Source: Lactococcus taiwanensis (lineage in GTDB: Bacteria > Bacillota > Bacilli > Lactobacillales > Streptococcaceae). From it: a DNA stretch of 64,000 nt. Of this stretch, positions 16,192 to 24,713 are shown in pieces. Under the pieces are notes generated by a model. It searched no databases. It was not told the origin of the DNA and worked only from the letters and a program-made list of their open reading frames with translations. Position 1 is the stretch's first letter. Every line of letters begins with the position of its first letter. The stretch spans positions 62,001 through 126,000 of the forward strand of contig NZ_BNDT01000004.1 in NCBI RefSeq assembly GCF_014905395.1, in the 5' to 3' direction. Both the position numbers and the translations under genes were made by a program.

Positions 16192-18189
16192 TTAGCGTTC
16201 AACGATATGATAATAAACACGACTCGTTGCTTTGTAAATCAGATAGTAGATTGCTGCTAACAAGGCAATCGTTGCAAGTCCAATCATGAAAATCAAACTG
16301 CGATTAGTAATCCCAAAGAGCATGACTATTTTTTCAATCATCAGATAAGCCCCAGCATAGTGCAAAATCGTAATTACAAGTGGGAGGAAGAAAATCATAC
16401 GTACTTGCGATTTAATTGTTTTTTGAACTTCATCCTTAGATAGTCCAACTTCTTGTAAAATCTTGAACGAGCGTTTATCTTGTGCTCCTTCAGAGAGCTG
16501 CTTATAGTAGATAATTAAAGCTGCACCAAGAATAAAGCTCATTCCCAAAACGAAACCAACAAAGACAAATCCGCCAATTTGTGCGCGTTGATCTTGTAAA
16601 GCTTCACTCCGGTAAGAAAGACTCAGATTATTATCAGCTCCAAACGTTTGTTTGAAAGCCTTATTCATTGCTTTTTTATCCGCAGCAGGGAGATCAAAAA
16701 GTGTTAAAGTCATCGGCGATTGGCTATAACCTTGATCTTTATTAATCACATTGTTATAGTTATCCAAAGCCTTTTCTAAGGCTTGGTTATTTGCAAAAAT
16801 AATCATCATTGAGTTGGTCAAGCTCACATCTTCTGGAAAGTTCTTCACATCTTTTAGAATATCTTTAACTTGATAATCTTTGCCATACCAGTGAACTGTC
16901 TTTAACCCAGTAGCTAATGAGCCATCTTTACTGGCTGACGAGCCTGTCAGTAAAATTTCTTGATCGTCCAAAGCTGGTAAGTCTTTATTTCCGATTGCAT
17001 CCAAACTATCGCGCGTGGTCAACGTCACTGTATAATTATTTTTATCAATCATACTTCCCAATTCATTTGAAGTGATGAATTGATCGTTGGAGGAAGCTTT
17101 ACGTTGCGCAGACAAACTGGACGCCATATAAATGCTTGATAAGTGACTAATTTTGATCCCATGATCTGTAGCCATTTTTTGTGTCGTTTGACGCAATTGA
17201 TCTGGCGTTTCTTTGGTATCAACTGAGAAAATTTGCGCTTCACGAGGGTACTGGGTCTGTACGACATTTTCCGTACCAATGAAAACTCCCAAACTCACCA
17301 CAACCGTCACAATCGTCATGGAAAGTAAAATAGTAATATTTCCCAATCCAACTGCATTGGCTTTCATGCGATAAAGCATTGAGCTTGTGGTAATAAAATT
17401 ATGGGGTTTGTAATAACTGGCTCTTTTTTTCTTTCGTTTGAGATACCAGACAGTAAAACTTACATAGAAGAAATAAGTTCCAAAGATAACCAGCAAGACA
17501 GCAATGAAGAAATTAGTCAGAGCAGAAATCGGATTATCCACACTCAAGGCGATATAGTATCCAATCGCAAGAAGAATCACAGCAAGCCCTGCTAAAAAGA
17601 TATTGGCTTTAGGTTCCTTTTCACCTTTGGACTCTTCACGGAGTAAGTCAAGGCTTGAAGAACGCCAAATGATCCACATCCCAATAAACATTAAAATAAT
17701 GAAAAAGATGAGATAAAGGGCAGCCACCAATAAAATAGAACTAGGATTGATTTCGAGATTGAAATAATTTCCCCCAATCATATTAACAAAAATAAGATAA
17801 AGGAATTTAGAAAAGGCAATCCCACAGATGGATCCCACAACGACTGTAATCAAATAACTCAATAACAATTCGAGAAAGGCGACACCTGCGATCCGTGTTT
17901 TGCCAAAACCGAGTATATCGTAAAGCCCAAATTCACGAGAACGTTGAAGTTGTAAGAAACGATAACTATAAATTAATATCAAGACTGAAAAGATTGCGAG
18001 TACAACTAAAGCAAAACTCATCACTTCAGAGAGTGCAGCACCGCCGCGAAGTTTATCGATAGAAGGCGAGAGTGCGATAGATGCTGTGACAAAAATCATC
18101 ACAAACATCGTGATACAAGCCATTAAAAAAGGAGCAAAACTTTTAAAGCCCTTTTTCAGATTTCTTGTGGCAAGCTTGAAACTAAGCAT
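16192..18189 (-). CDS. BceB-like ABC transporter permease (antimicrobial peptide sensing and detoxification)
   Basis: A 665-residue FtsX-superfamily permease with the BceB layout: one N-terminal helix (17-45), three helices (55-175), a further group (195-245, 285-310), a large external domain of about 200 residues (315-520), then three helices (525-650). Such permeases bind cell-wall-active peptides, free the lipid II-cycle target and signal flux to a BceS-type kinase. It overlaps the ATPase gene by 8 bases. A dispersed palindrome (16934-16951) encodes LTGSSAS in the external domain. Confidence 0.9.
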   Translation of the reverse strand: MLSFKLATRNLKKGFKSFAPFLMACITMFVMIFVTASIALSPSIDKLRGGAALSEVMSFALVVLAIFSVLILIYSYRFLQLQRSREFGLYDILGFGKTRIAGVAFLELLLSYLITVVVGSICGIAFSKFLYLIFVNMIGGNYFNLEINPSSILLVAALYLIFFIILMFIGMWIIWRSSSLDLLREESKGEKEPKANIFLAGLAVILLAIGYYIALSVDNPISALTNFFIAVLLVIFGTYFFYVSFTVWYLKRKKKRASYYKPHNFITTSSMLYRMKANAVGLGNITILLSMTIVTVVVSLGVFIGTENVVQTQYPREAQIFSVDTKETPDQLRQTTQKMATDHGIKISHLSSIYMASSLSAQRKASSNDQFITSNELGSMIDKNNYTVTLTTRDSLDAIGNKDLPALDDQEILLTGSSASKDGSLATGLKTVHWYGKDYQVKDILKDVKNFPEDVSLTNSMMIIFANNQALEKALDNYNNVINKDQGYSQSPMTLTLFDLPAADKKAMNKAFKQTFGADNNLSLSYRSEALQDQRAQIGGFVFVGFVLGMSFILGAALIIYYKQLSEGAQDKRSFKILQEVGLSKDEVQKTIKSQVRMIFFLPLVITILHYAGAYLMIEKIVMLFGITNRSLIFMIGLATIALLAAIYYLIYKATSRVYYHIVER
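16934..16951. repeat. Dispersed palindrome copy 5 (spacer GAGCCT), intragenic
   Basis: GCTGAC-N6-GTCAGT in the external-domain coding part of the permease gene, read as Leu-Thr-Gly-Ser-Ser. Confidence 0.85.
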
Positions 18190-18961
18190 TTGCCGTCACC
18201 TCCTCATCATCTTGCGCACCAAGAAATGCGGTCATAGAGAGTGTAATTTCTTTGGCAAATTCTGTAGAAGATTTGTCCCCTCGATAAAGCTGATGATAAA
18301 GCACACCATCTTTGATGAATAACACGCGTTTGGCATGGCTAGCTGCTAGGCTAGAGTGAGTTACCATAATAATGGTTTGACCAGCATCGTTGATTTCTTC
18401 AAAAAGATTGAGTAAGTCTTCTGAATTTTTATAGTCGAGCGCAGCAGTTGGCTCATCTGCAAGAATTAAGTCCGGTTGGCTAATTAATGCACGCGCTACG
18501 GCAACCCGTTGCTTTTGTCCCCCTGAGAGCTCAAACGGTTGTTTGTCCAACAAATTTTCAATATTTAATTTTGGGGCAAGTTGGGCCAATCGTTCTTTCA
18601 TAAGCTTGACATTAGCTTTAGAAAGCACTAGCGGTAGATAGATATTATCCCGAACGCTCAATGTATCTAATAAGTTAAAGTCTTGAAAGACAAAGCCCAA
18701 GTGGTCTCTGCGAAAGGCAGAGATTTCTTTATCTTTAATAGCTGTTATGTCTTCTTGGTTCAATAAGACTTGACCTGAGGTAGGTTTCTCAAGTGTCGAG
18801 AGAATATTTAGAAGTGTGGTTTTCCCTGAACCAGATTCACCCATAATAGCGATGTATTCCCCCTCTTCGACCCCAAAATCGATATCGACAAGCGCAGTCG
18901 TTTCTTCTTTTGAAAATCGTGTTTTAAAAATTTTTTTGAGATGTTTAACTTCGAGTAACAT
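18182..18961 (-). CDS. BceA-like ABC transporter ATPase
   Basis: A 259-residue ATPase of the MacB/LolD/BceA group: Walker [15 protein letters not shown] at about 40-53, Q-loop in [10 protein letters not shown], signature [16 protein letters not shown] near 145, Walker [13 protein letters not shown]. It pairs with the 665-residue permease, whose start overlaps its end. A tail of about 30 residues beyond the usual domain is acidic. Start ATG 18961, with AAAGGAAG upstream. Confidence 0.93.
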   Translation of the reverse strand: MLLEVKHLKKIFKTRFSKEETTALVDIDFGVEEGEYIAIMGESGSGKTTLLNILSTLEKPTSGQVLLNQEDITAIKDKEISAFRRDHLGFVFQDFNLLDTLSVRDNIYLPLVLSKANVKLMKERLAQLAPKLNIENLLDKQPFELSGGQKQRVAVARALISQPDLILADEPTAALDYKNSEDLLNLFEEINDAGQTIIMVTHSSLAASHAKRVLFIKDGVLYHQLYRGDKSSTEFAKEITLSMTAFLGAQDDEEVTANA

Positions 18962-18974
18962 AAATCTTCCTTTT

Positions 18975-19118
18975 CTAGTTGTGCGTTTCTTTCATATCTT
19001 CAAGTTTCATTAGGCGTTTCTTAACGGCTCTCATCGTATAAAGTAAGCAGCCTCCCATTAGTGAAGCAAGAATGATGGTAAGGGTCATCAAAGCGATGTT
19101 AATTTGCAAAAATGTCAT
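18975..19118 (-). CDS. Small single-pass membrane protein (47 residues) in the Bce-like operon
   Basis: An ORF of 47 codons with a near-perfect AGGAGG 7 bases before its ATG. Residues 6-27 are a hydrophobic helix (NIALMTLTIILASLMGG), followed by a basic then charged C-terminal tail (RAVKKRLMKLEDMKETHN). It lies between the yxeA-like gene and the ATPase gene, 13 bases before the latter, on the same strand. I recognise no family. A small helper or regulatory subunit of the transporter-kinase complex is possible but unproven. Confidence 0.65.
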   Translation of the reverse strand: MTFLQINIALMTLTIILASLMGGCLLYTMRAVKKRLMKLEDMKETHN

Positions 19119-19167
19119 GAGGGTTCCTCCTATTTTCGGATTTAAGTCTTACGGAAAGTTCTGATTT

Positions 19168-19185
19168 ACTGACCGCTTGGTCAGT
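19168..19185. repeat. Dispersed palindrome copy 6 (spacer CGCTTG)
   Basis: TT-ACTGAC-N6-GTCAGT-AA between the yxeA-like gene and the 47-residue gene. There is no T run, so it is not a standard terminator. Confidence 0.85.
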
Positions 19186-19199
19186 AACTGATGAAGACT

Positions 19200-19562
19200 T
19201 TAGGGATTTTGAGCGGTAATCTTGGCGAGTGCTTTTTCTGGTACGTCAGCTTTTTTTACTTCTTCCCAGCTTGTCACGCCTTTACGGTTATTGTAGGTGA
19301 TTTCTAAATAAGCTTGGTGGCGCAAATTATGTGTGGCAGTAAAATCTAAGTGCTTTGCTTTACCTGCTTTTTGATAAGCAACGGTTTTATATTCATAATC
19401 AGTATAGCTTTTTCCGCTATCATCTTTAGATTTTACTTTCTCACCATCTTGAGTAACCTGCATATAGTAGTTTTCACCACCATAGCTTATATGATACCAA
19501 GTATAAGCTCCTCCTACAACGACAAGCAATAATGCAACTAAACCAATTAAAATTTTCTTCAT
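19200..19562 (-). CDS. YxeA-family (DUF1093) exported protein
   Basis: A protein of about 120 residues with an N-terminal signal anchor (KKILIGLVALLLVVVGGAYTWY) and a YxeA-like body ending KADVPEKALAKI; the GENYY and DYEYKTVAYQKAGKAKHLDF segments are typical of the family. In B. subtilis yxeA sits beside the yxdLM transporter and yxdJK two-component genes, so its location here is conserved context. Function is unknown. Start is the ATG at 19562 preceded by AAAGGAAA; a longer frame to 19598 has no good ribosome site. It is the first gene of the transporter operon. Confidence 0.8.
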   Translation of the reverse strand: MKKILIGLVALLLVVVGGAYTWYHISYGGENYYMQVTQDGEKVKSKDDSGKSYTDYEYKTVAYQKAGKAKHLDFTATHNLRHQAYLEITYNNRKGVTSWEEVKKADVPEKALAKITAQNP

Positions 19563-19596
19563 GTTATTTTCCTTTATCCTTTTTGTTGATAAATTC

Positions 19597-19605
19597 ATTT
19601 TAACA
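19597..19605 (-). promoter_or_regulatory. Extended -10 promoter of the yxeA-small protein-ABC operon
   Basis: TGTTAAAAT on the minus strand. The -35 position falls inside the adjoining inverted repeat, consistent with activator dependence. Confidence 0.55.
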
Positions 19606-19622
19606 AGAAAGACAATAATTAA

Positions 19623-19642
19623 AACTTACAAATTCGTAAGTT
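19623..19642. promoter_or_regulatory. BceR-type response-regulator binding site
   Basis: Inverted repeat AACTTAC-N6-GTAAGTT. It contains TTACA-AATT-CGTAA, 9 of 10 defined matches to the BceR-group consensus TNACA-N4-TGTAA. Its centre is about 33 bases upstream of the -10 centre, near -42 from the start site, a usual activator position. Confidence 0.6.
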
Positions 19643-19685
19643 ATTTTTTTAAAGCCAAACATTTGAGTCGCTAAAAAACGAGTAA

Positions 19686-19720
19686 ACAAAAAACCTCTTT
19701 GCGTCCAAGAGGTTTTGAAA
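19686..19720 (-). terminator. aroC terminator
   Basis: Stem AAACCTCTT / AAGAGGTTT with a 7-base loop, then TTTTTTG on the minus strand. Confidence 0.8.
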
Positions 19721-19745
19721 AGTTTTTTTACTTTTATTTTATCGT

Positions 19746-20912
19746 TTAATAAGCTTGTAGATGTTTTTTATAGCGCTGTAAGTCTTCTTTTAGTTTAGAA
19801 AAAGAGTCCGCATTGAACTGTTGACAGAGTTCCTGAGCAAGCACTGTGGCGATCACATTCTCCATCACCACACCCGCAGCAGGAAGTGCTGTAGGATCAG
19901 AGCGTTCGACACTCGCTTTATAAGGTTTATGCGTTTCCTTATCAACAGACATCAAAGGTTTATAAAGGGTTGGAATGGGTTTCATCACCCCCCGGATGAT
20001 CAATTGTTCCCCGTTCGTCATTCCCCCTTCAAAACCACCTAACTGATTAGTCGAGCGCGCATAGCCTTGCTCTTTAGACCAAACGATTTCATCCATGACC
20101 TGACTGCCGGGACGTTTTCCAGCTTCAAACCCTAAACCAAATTCTACTCCCTTAAAGGCATTAATCGATACGACAGCTCCCGCGATTTTGGCATCTAATT
20201 TTCGGTCATATTGAACATAAGAGCCTAGACCAGCGGGGACGCCTTCTACCCGAGTCTCAATGATACCACCAATGGTATCGCCCGCCTTTTTGATCTGATC
20301 AATATAAGTGCGCAACTCCTCCGCTTGACGCTCATCATAGATAGATAAGTCGCTGGCACCAGCCTTTTCTCGGATTTCTGACACGCTCAGCTGACTCGGA
20401 CTATCAATTGGTTTTCCCCCAAAGTTGACAATATGATTAGCAACTTCGATACCAAGTTCGTGCAACAGTTTTTTGGCTACAGCCCCAACCGCTACACGCA
20501 TCGTTGTTTCCCGAGCGGAAGAGCGCTCTAATACATTGCGCAAATCTTCAAAATCGTACTTCATCCCCCCTACAAGATCTGCATGACCAGGACGTGGTTT
20601 TGTGAGACGACGCTGAGATTTGATTTTATCCTCTACATCTTCTACTGCCATAATTTTTTCCCAATTTTTGAAATCGCGGTTTACCACGCTCAAAGTGATA
20701 GGGCTTCCCATCGTTAAACCATGACGCACACCAGAGGTGATTTCGACTTGGTCTGACTCTATTTTCATTCTTCCACCACGCCCGTAGCCACCTTGGCGGC
20801 GTTTGAGTTCGTAATTAATATCAGCTGCAGTGAGGGGTAAGCCTGCAGGGATTCCCTCAATAATGGCTGTCAGTTTTGGTCCGTGTGACTCTCCTGCTGT
20901 AAAATAGCGCAT
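19746..20912 (-). CDS. aroC: Chorismate synthase
   Basis: A 388-residue FMN-dependent enzyme forming chorismate from EPSP, the last step of the shikimate pathway. It starts [27 protein letters not shown], has [17 protein letters not shown] near residue 38, the FMN-site [20 protein letters not shown] near 130, and ends with [22 protein letters not shown]. Length is standard for the Gram-positive monofunctional type. ATG 20912 follows GGAGGAAC. A terminator after it separates it from the downstream peptide-sensing operon, so the two are not simply co-transcribed. Confidence 0.97.
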   Translation of the reverse strand: MRYFTAGESHGPKLTAIIEGIPAGLPLTAADINYELKRRQGGYGRGGRMKIESDQVEITSGVRHGLTMGSPITLSVVNRDFKNWEKIMAVEDVEDKIKSQRRLTKPRPGHADLVGGMKYDFEDLRNVLERSSARETTMRVAVGAVAKKLLHELGIEVANHIVNFGGKPIDSPSQLSVSEIREKAGASDLSIYDERQAEELRTYIDQIKKAGDTIGGIIETRVEGVPAGLGSYVQYDRKLDAKIAGAVVSINAFKGVEFGLGFEAGKRPGSQVMDEIVWSKEQGYARSTNQLGGFEGGMTNGEQLIIRGVMKPIPTLYKPLMSVDKETHKPYKASVERSDPTALPAAGVVMENVIATVLAQELCQQFNADSFSKLKEDLQRYKKHLQAY

Positions 20913-20950
20913 AGTTGTTCCTCCAATAGTTGATTTAGTCTTCGCCTATT

Positions 20951-21553
20951 TTAAAGTTTTTTTTCTTCAAAAAGGGAAATGATGTCCGTAAGTTTGTCGA
21001 TTTTTTGCGATGTTTTGGCTTCTAAGAAATTGATGGATTGAATTCCGCTGTTCATTGCGACTTCTACATCTAGCTTGCGATCTCCAATATAATATGTTGC
21101 TTTAGGATCTAAAGCGTATTTATTCAATAAATAATGAATTCCTGCCGGATGAGGTTTGCGTTCAAATCCATTTTGACTAGTGATGACTTCTGTAAAATAA
21201 TTTAAGATATCAAGTGCTTCTAGTAATACATAAGCATTTTGTCCTTTATGGGTATAGATAAAATTACGAATGTGGCGTCCTTGAGCCCATTCAAGCACTT
21301 CCCTTGCTCCTGGCATTAGGTTGACTTCCTTATTAAGCATCACACAAGCCTGATTGAATTCATCCTTGAGTAGGCCTTCATCAACAGGTTGAGCTTTCAG
21401 TAGCTCATTGACCGAACGCTCCTTAATAAATCGATAAATTTCTTCACGCTCAAAAGGCAAATCATGTTTTTCAAAGGTGGTTTCAAGCGCTTTTATAAAA
21501 ACGCCATAAGAATCAATCAATGTCCCATCTAAATCCCAAATAAAAGTCACCAT
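20951..21553 (-). CDS. HAD-superfamily phosphatase (phosphoglycolate phosphatase-like)
   Basis: A 200-residue class IA HAD protein: motif I FIWDLDGTLIDS at residues 4-15, an alpha-helical cap, motif II IYTHKGQ, Lys of motif III in FERKPHPAG, and motif IV YYIGDRKLDVEVAMNSG. The PGP/beta-phosphoglucomutase-like group acts on varied phosphorylated metabolites; substrate unknown. GGAGG lies 6 bases before the ATG, and the gene starts 1 base after the DUF1054 stop. Confidence 0.82.
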   Translation of the reverse strand: MVTFIWDLDGTLIDSYGVFIKALETTFEKHDLPFEREEIYRFIKERSVNELLKAQPVDEGLLKDEFNQACVMLNKEVNLMPGAREVLEWAQGRHIRNFIYTHKGQNAYVLLEALDILNYFTEVITSQNGFERKPHPAGIHYLLNKYALDPKATYYIGDRKLDVEVAMNSGIQSINFLEAKTSQKIDKLTDIISLFEEKKL

Positions 21554-21554
21554 T

Positions 21555-22154
21555 TTAGACCTCCATCAATTGTTGATAAATTGGCATAAGTTGTTTGAGA
21601 GTGGCCATCATTTCTGAAAAGATGACCTCACTAGATTGGTTTTCGAAACGCTCAGCAGGCCATACCCTTCCAAGTTCGAATTCAGCTTTTTTAACTTTTC
21701 CTAGACGTTCTACTGCTGCTGACCAGTCTGTCAGCGGGAAGAATTCAGCTTTCGTGTGATCTTTAGAGAGCACAAAGTCTTTTGGGACAATATTTCTAAG
21801 GGAAGGCTCCGCCAAAAGCTCAGCATAGCGCTGTTGATTTTTAGGCTGATCAATAATAGACAGATAGAGAAAGACATAATCTTGCCAGATACCCAGTTGA
21901 AAATGAACTTCCATTTTATAACCACGAGGCTTCGTTGAAAGAGCACACCAGGTATTTTCGGGTGCATTTGTCGTACGACGCAAGTGCTTTGCAATGTGCA
22001 AGTAAAAATTTTCCGATGGAAAGTTTACTGACAGCTCTGTCAGTAACTTATTTCCTAATTGAGCAAACTCCGGTTGGATTATTGAGCGAATAGCTGCCAT
22101 ACGAGGTGTCAATCCCGCGATTTCAAAAACTTCAAATGATTTTTTTGTGAACAT
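21555..22154 (-). CDS. DUF1054 (YktB) family protein
   Basis: A protein of about 199 residues matching DUF1054/UPF0637: opening [23 protein letters not shown], then the alpha/beta body with [23 protein letters not shown]. Function unknown. I chose the ATG at 22154, with GAGG 13 bases upstream, over a TTG at 22175. It overlaps the end of the NUDIX gene by 23 bases. Two perfect copies of the dispersed palindrome occur within it, encoding LTELSV and LTDWSA. Confidence 0.75.
   Translation of the reverse strand: MFTKKSFEVFEIAGLTPRMAAIRSIIQPEFAQLGNKLLTELSVNFPSENFYLHIAKHLRRTTNAPENTWCALSTKPRGYKMEVHFQLGIWQDYVFLYLSIIDQPKNQQRYAELLAEPSLRNIVPKDFVLSKDHTKAEFFPLTDWSAAVERLGKVKKAEFELGRVWPAERFENQSSEVIFSEMMATLKQLMPIYQQLMEV
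21718..21735. repeat. Dispersed palindrome copy 7 (spacer CAGTCT), intragenic
   Basis: GCTGAC-N6-GTCAGC in the DUF1054 gene, read as Leu-Thr-Asp-Trp-Ser. Confidence 0.85.
22027..22044. repeat. Dispersed palindrome copy 8 (spacer AGCTCT), intragenic
   Basis: TT-ACTGAC-N6-GTCAGT-AA, a full-consensus copy in the DUF1054 gene, read as Leu-Thr-Glu-Leu-Ser-Val. Confidence 0.9.
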
Positions 22155-22605
22155 AGTTATTGTTGTAATCCTCAATCACTTTTAAGTGGTTCTTATTAAA
22201 GAGTGTAACATCTAAGTGCGCTAAATCAATCCAGCGCAACTCAAGTGTTTCCTCATCCGTGTAGGTCAAGTCTACTTCCGCTCCAGCATCGCAGACAAAC
22301 CAATGTTCGATAGGTTGTGCTTGATCGCCGTTGGGATAGACAAAGTCAGACCAAGTATAGGTGCCAAATTTTTCAATATTGAGCAGTTGTTTTAGACCTG
22401 TTTCTTCATAGATTTCACGGCGAAGTGTTTCTTCAAAATCCTCACCCAACTCCATACAGCCGCCGATAAATCCCCAAAGATTGGAGTCCCCGCGACGATT
22501 CATTAAAACTTTACCTTCTTTATTTCGAATGATTCCTACCGAAAAATTTAAAAAAACAGTTTCGTGACCAACTTTTGAGCGTAACCATTTGATATAATCT
22601 GCCAT
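22132..22605 (-). CDS. NUDIX hydrolase
   Basis: A 157-residue protein with a full NUDIX box [18 protein letters not shown] followed by YEETGL (GX5EX7REUXEEXGU) at about residues 48-70. The family hydrolyses nucleoside diphosphates linked to another moiety; substrate unknown. ATG 22605 follows GAGGAGG. It lies between the YdcZ transporter and DUF1054 genes with small gaps or overlaps, in an operon leading to aroC. Confidence 0.88.
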   Translation of the reverse strand: MADYIKWLRSKVGHETVFLNFSVGIIRNKEGKVLMNRRGDSNLWGFIGGCMELGEDFEETLRREIYEETGLKQLLNIEKFGTYTWSDFVYPNGDQAQPIEHWFVCDAGAEVDLTYTDEETLELRWIDLAHLDVTLFNKNHLKVIEDYNNNYVHKKII

Positions 22606-22621
22606 CTTTTCCTCCTCGTTT

Positions 22622-23545
22622 TTATAAAAATTTGATAAATACTATCCCTACTAACATGACCAATACCCCAATAATTTGCCAAATTTGAATCCGATAGCGG
22701 CTTGAGCGCCACCAACCAAATTGTTGGACCAACATACTCCCAAGAATTTGTCCGATTAGACCCATCATGATTGTCAAACCAGCACCAATTTGGGGAACGG
22801 CTAATACAGTAGCAAAAACAAACATCGCGCCCAAAAATCCGCCAATTCCATTCCAAACTTTAGCATTTTTGAGGTCATTCCTACGAGGCAAACGACGATC
22901 GACTACTAAAGAGACAATAAAAATAGCTAAAAAACCAATGAAAAATGAGACAAAAGCAGCCTGTGCTGAATTATGCAATAAAACACCCAGTCGGCCATTG
23001 ATAGCCTGTTGCGCAGCTGACATCGCTCCAACCGTGATTGCCCAGAGGCGCCACCCCAGTAAGTTTGCTGTCTTTTTGGCTTGATCCTTTTCCTTTAAAC
23101 TTGGCAAAACCACGGCAATTATCACACCCAATAAAGTAATCACAATCCCCACTGCTCTAATGAGCGAAAGTGGCAAATGCATGGCTCCGAACCAGCCGAA
23201 ATTGTCGATTAAACTTCCCATTAAAATTTGTCCAAGAATCGGTAAAATAACAGTCTGTACTGCACCTAAACGTGGAAAGAGGAGAACATTAGAGGTAAGA
23301 AAAATCCCACCAAGCAGCCCCCCGAGCCAAATCCAAGCCGGATGCGAGCTGACAAATCCCCAACTAGGAAAAAGGGTTTGGGTCGTCACAAGCGTGATGA
23401 CTCCTAAAAAGACCGAACCCACAAAATTTGAAATTCCTGATGCCAAAAAAGGGGAGCCCACGATACGTCGTAAATCAGCATTGATCGGATTTTGATTGGC
23501 TAATAAGAAGCCTCCAAGCAAAGCAAAACCTAGATAAAGATACAT
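22622..23545 (-). CDS. DMT-family transporter, YdcZ type (DUF606 duplicated)
   Basis: A 307-residue protein of ten hydrophobic helices made of two similar halves: FALLGGFLLANQNPINADLRR at the start and AITVGAMSAAQQAINGRLGV near residue 170. Each half has the DUF606 pattern of about 150 residues. YdcZ proteins belong to the drug/metabolite transporter superfamily; the substrate is unknown. ATG 23545 follows AAAGGAG. First gene of the ydcZ-nudix-DUF1054-HAD-aroC unit. Confidence 0.82.
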   Translation of the reverse strand: MYLYLGFALLGGFLLANQNPINADLRRIVGSPFLASGISNFVGSVFLGVITLVTTQTLFPSWGFVSSHPAWIWLGGLLGGIFLTSNVLLFPRLGAVQTVILPILGQILMGSLIDNFGWFGAMHLPLSLIRAVGIVITLLGVIIAVVLPSLKEKDQAKKTANLLGWRLWAITVGAMSAAQQAINGRLGVLLHNSAQAAFVSFFIGFLAIFIVSLVVDRRLPRRNDLKNAKVWNGIGGFLGAMFVFATVLAVPQIGAGLTIMMGLIGQILGSMLVQQFGWWRSSRYRIQIWQIIGVLVMLVGIVFIKFL

Positions 23546-23622
23546 TGTTTTTCTCCTTTAGAATTATTTTAGCAACTCCAATGAGTTGGGAGTTTTTCAA
23601 TGCTACCACATTTTATAAACGA

Positions 23623-23640
23623 GATTGGCGCTTACCAATC
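23623..23640 (-). terminator. Hairpin after aroB, weak terminator candidate
   Basis: GATTGG-N6-CCAATC directly after the aroB stop, with only a weak T run. TATAAAAT just beyond it could be a -10 for the ydcZ unit. Confidence 0.3.
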
Positions 23641-23642
23641 AC

Positions 23643-24713
23643 TTATTTTTTGAGATAAGTTTTCATCTCCTCAAGCGCTATCTCATTAACTTTTGCTTGA
23701 CCAATTTCAGGGACAATGATCATCTTGATTCGTTTTCCTCTTGCCTTTTTATCATGGGTTAACGCTGCATATAAGGCAGTCTCGTCCCAGGGTTCATAAG
23801 TCGTAGGAAGACCAAATTTTTGAACCATCTGCTGGATTTGTAAAGTAATCCCTTCTGGCATCAACCCTTTTTCTTCTGCGACTTGACTGATTTGTACCAT
23901 GCCGATTGCGACGGCTTCGCCGTGCATGACCTTTCCATAGCCAGCTGTCGCTTCGATCGCGTGACCAATGGTATGCCCAAAGTTCAGATAAAGACGCACG
24001 CCATTATCTAATTCATCATCCACTACTACTTTGCGTTTAACTTCGCAAGAGCGTGCAATGATTTCATCAATATGCTGCCACTTTTTCAATAAATCTTCTG
24101 CTGACAGGTCTGTCAGCAATTCCCAAAGGGTCTTGTCAGCAATGAGGGCACATTTTATGACTTCTCCCATTCCTTCTCGCAATTCCCGATCTCCTAAGGT
24201 TTTTAAAACATTAGGATCAATCAAAACACCGTCAGGTTGAGCAAATGTACCAATCATATTTTTAGCCATGCGTGAATTAATCCCTGTTTTTCCGCCAATC
24301 GAGCTATCTACTTGTGCCGTTAAACTCGTAGGAATTTGCAGAAAATGAATACCGCGCATATAAGTTGAAGCTACAAAAGCGGCTAAATCACCTGTCACAC
24401 CCCCACCCAATGCAAGAATTCCATCTGACCTTGTTAAGCCAAAGTGAGCACAAAAATCCCAAGCTTGTTCAGCCGTAGTGAGATTTTTGCTGGCCTCACC
24501 TGCCGGAAATTCAAAGAGGGCCACCTCAAAGCCAACGTTTGATAAGGCATTAAGAACCTTTTGACTGTAGAGTGCACTGACCTTGTCGTCCGAAATAAGC
24601 ACGATTTTTTGTGGTTGCCACTGGGCTGCTACCCACTGTCCTACTTGGTCAAGTGCCCCCTTTTCAACCCAAACCTCATACGGCTGATGAGGTAAATTAA
24701 CCTTTATTCTCAT
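23643..24713 (-). CDS. aroB: 3-dehydroquinate synthase
   Basis: An enzyme of about 356 residues, NAD- and metal-dependent, converting DAHP to 3-dehydroquinate. Signatures: [23 protein letters not shown] near 100, [19 protein letters not shown] near 125, and the metal ligands in [10 protein letters not shown] near 245 and MHGEAVAIG near 260. I chose ATG 24713, preceded by GGGAG at 7 bases, over the TTG at 24719. It overlaps aroE. A palindrome copy (24100-24117) encodes LTDLSAED in a surface stretch. Confidence 0.95.
   Translation of the reverse strand: MRIKVNLPHQPYEVWVEKGALDQVGQWVAAQWQPQKIVLISDDKVSALYSQKVLNALSNVGFEVALFEFPAGEASKNLTTAEQAWDFCAHFGLTRSDGILALGGGVTGDLAAFVASTYMRGIHFLQIPTSLTAQVDSSIGGKTGINSRMAKNMIGTFAQPDGVLIDPNVLKTLGDRELREGMGEVIKCALIADKTLWELLTDLSAEDLLKKWQHIDEIIARSCEVKRKVVVDDELDNGVRLYLNFGHTIGHAIEATAGYGKVMHGEAVAIGMVQISQVAEEKGLMPEGITLQIQQMVQKFGLPTTYEPWDETALYAALTHDKKARGKRIKMIIVPEIGQAKVNEIALEEMKTYLKK
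24100..24117. repeat. Dispersed palindrome copy 9 (spacer AGGTCT), intragenic
   Basis: GCTGAC-N6-GTCAGC in aroB, read as Leu-Thr-Asp-Leu-Ser-Ala. Confidence 0.85.
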
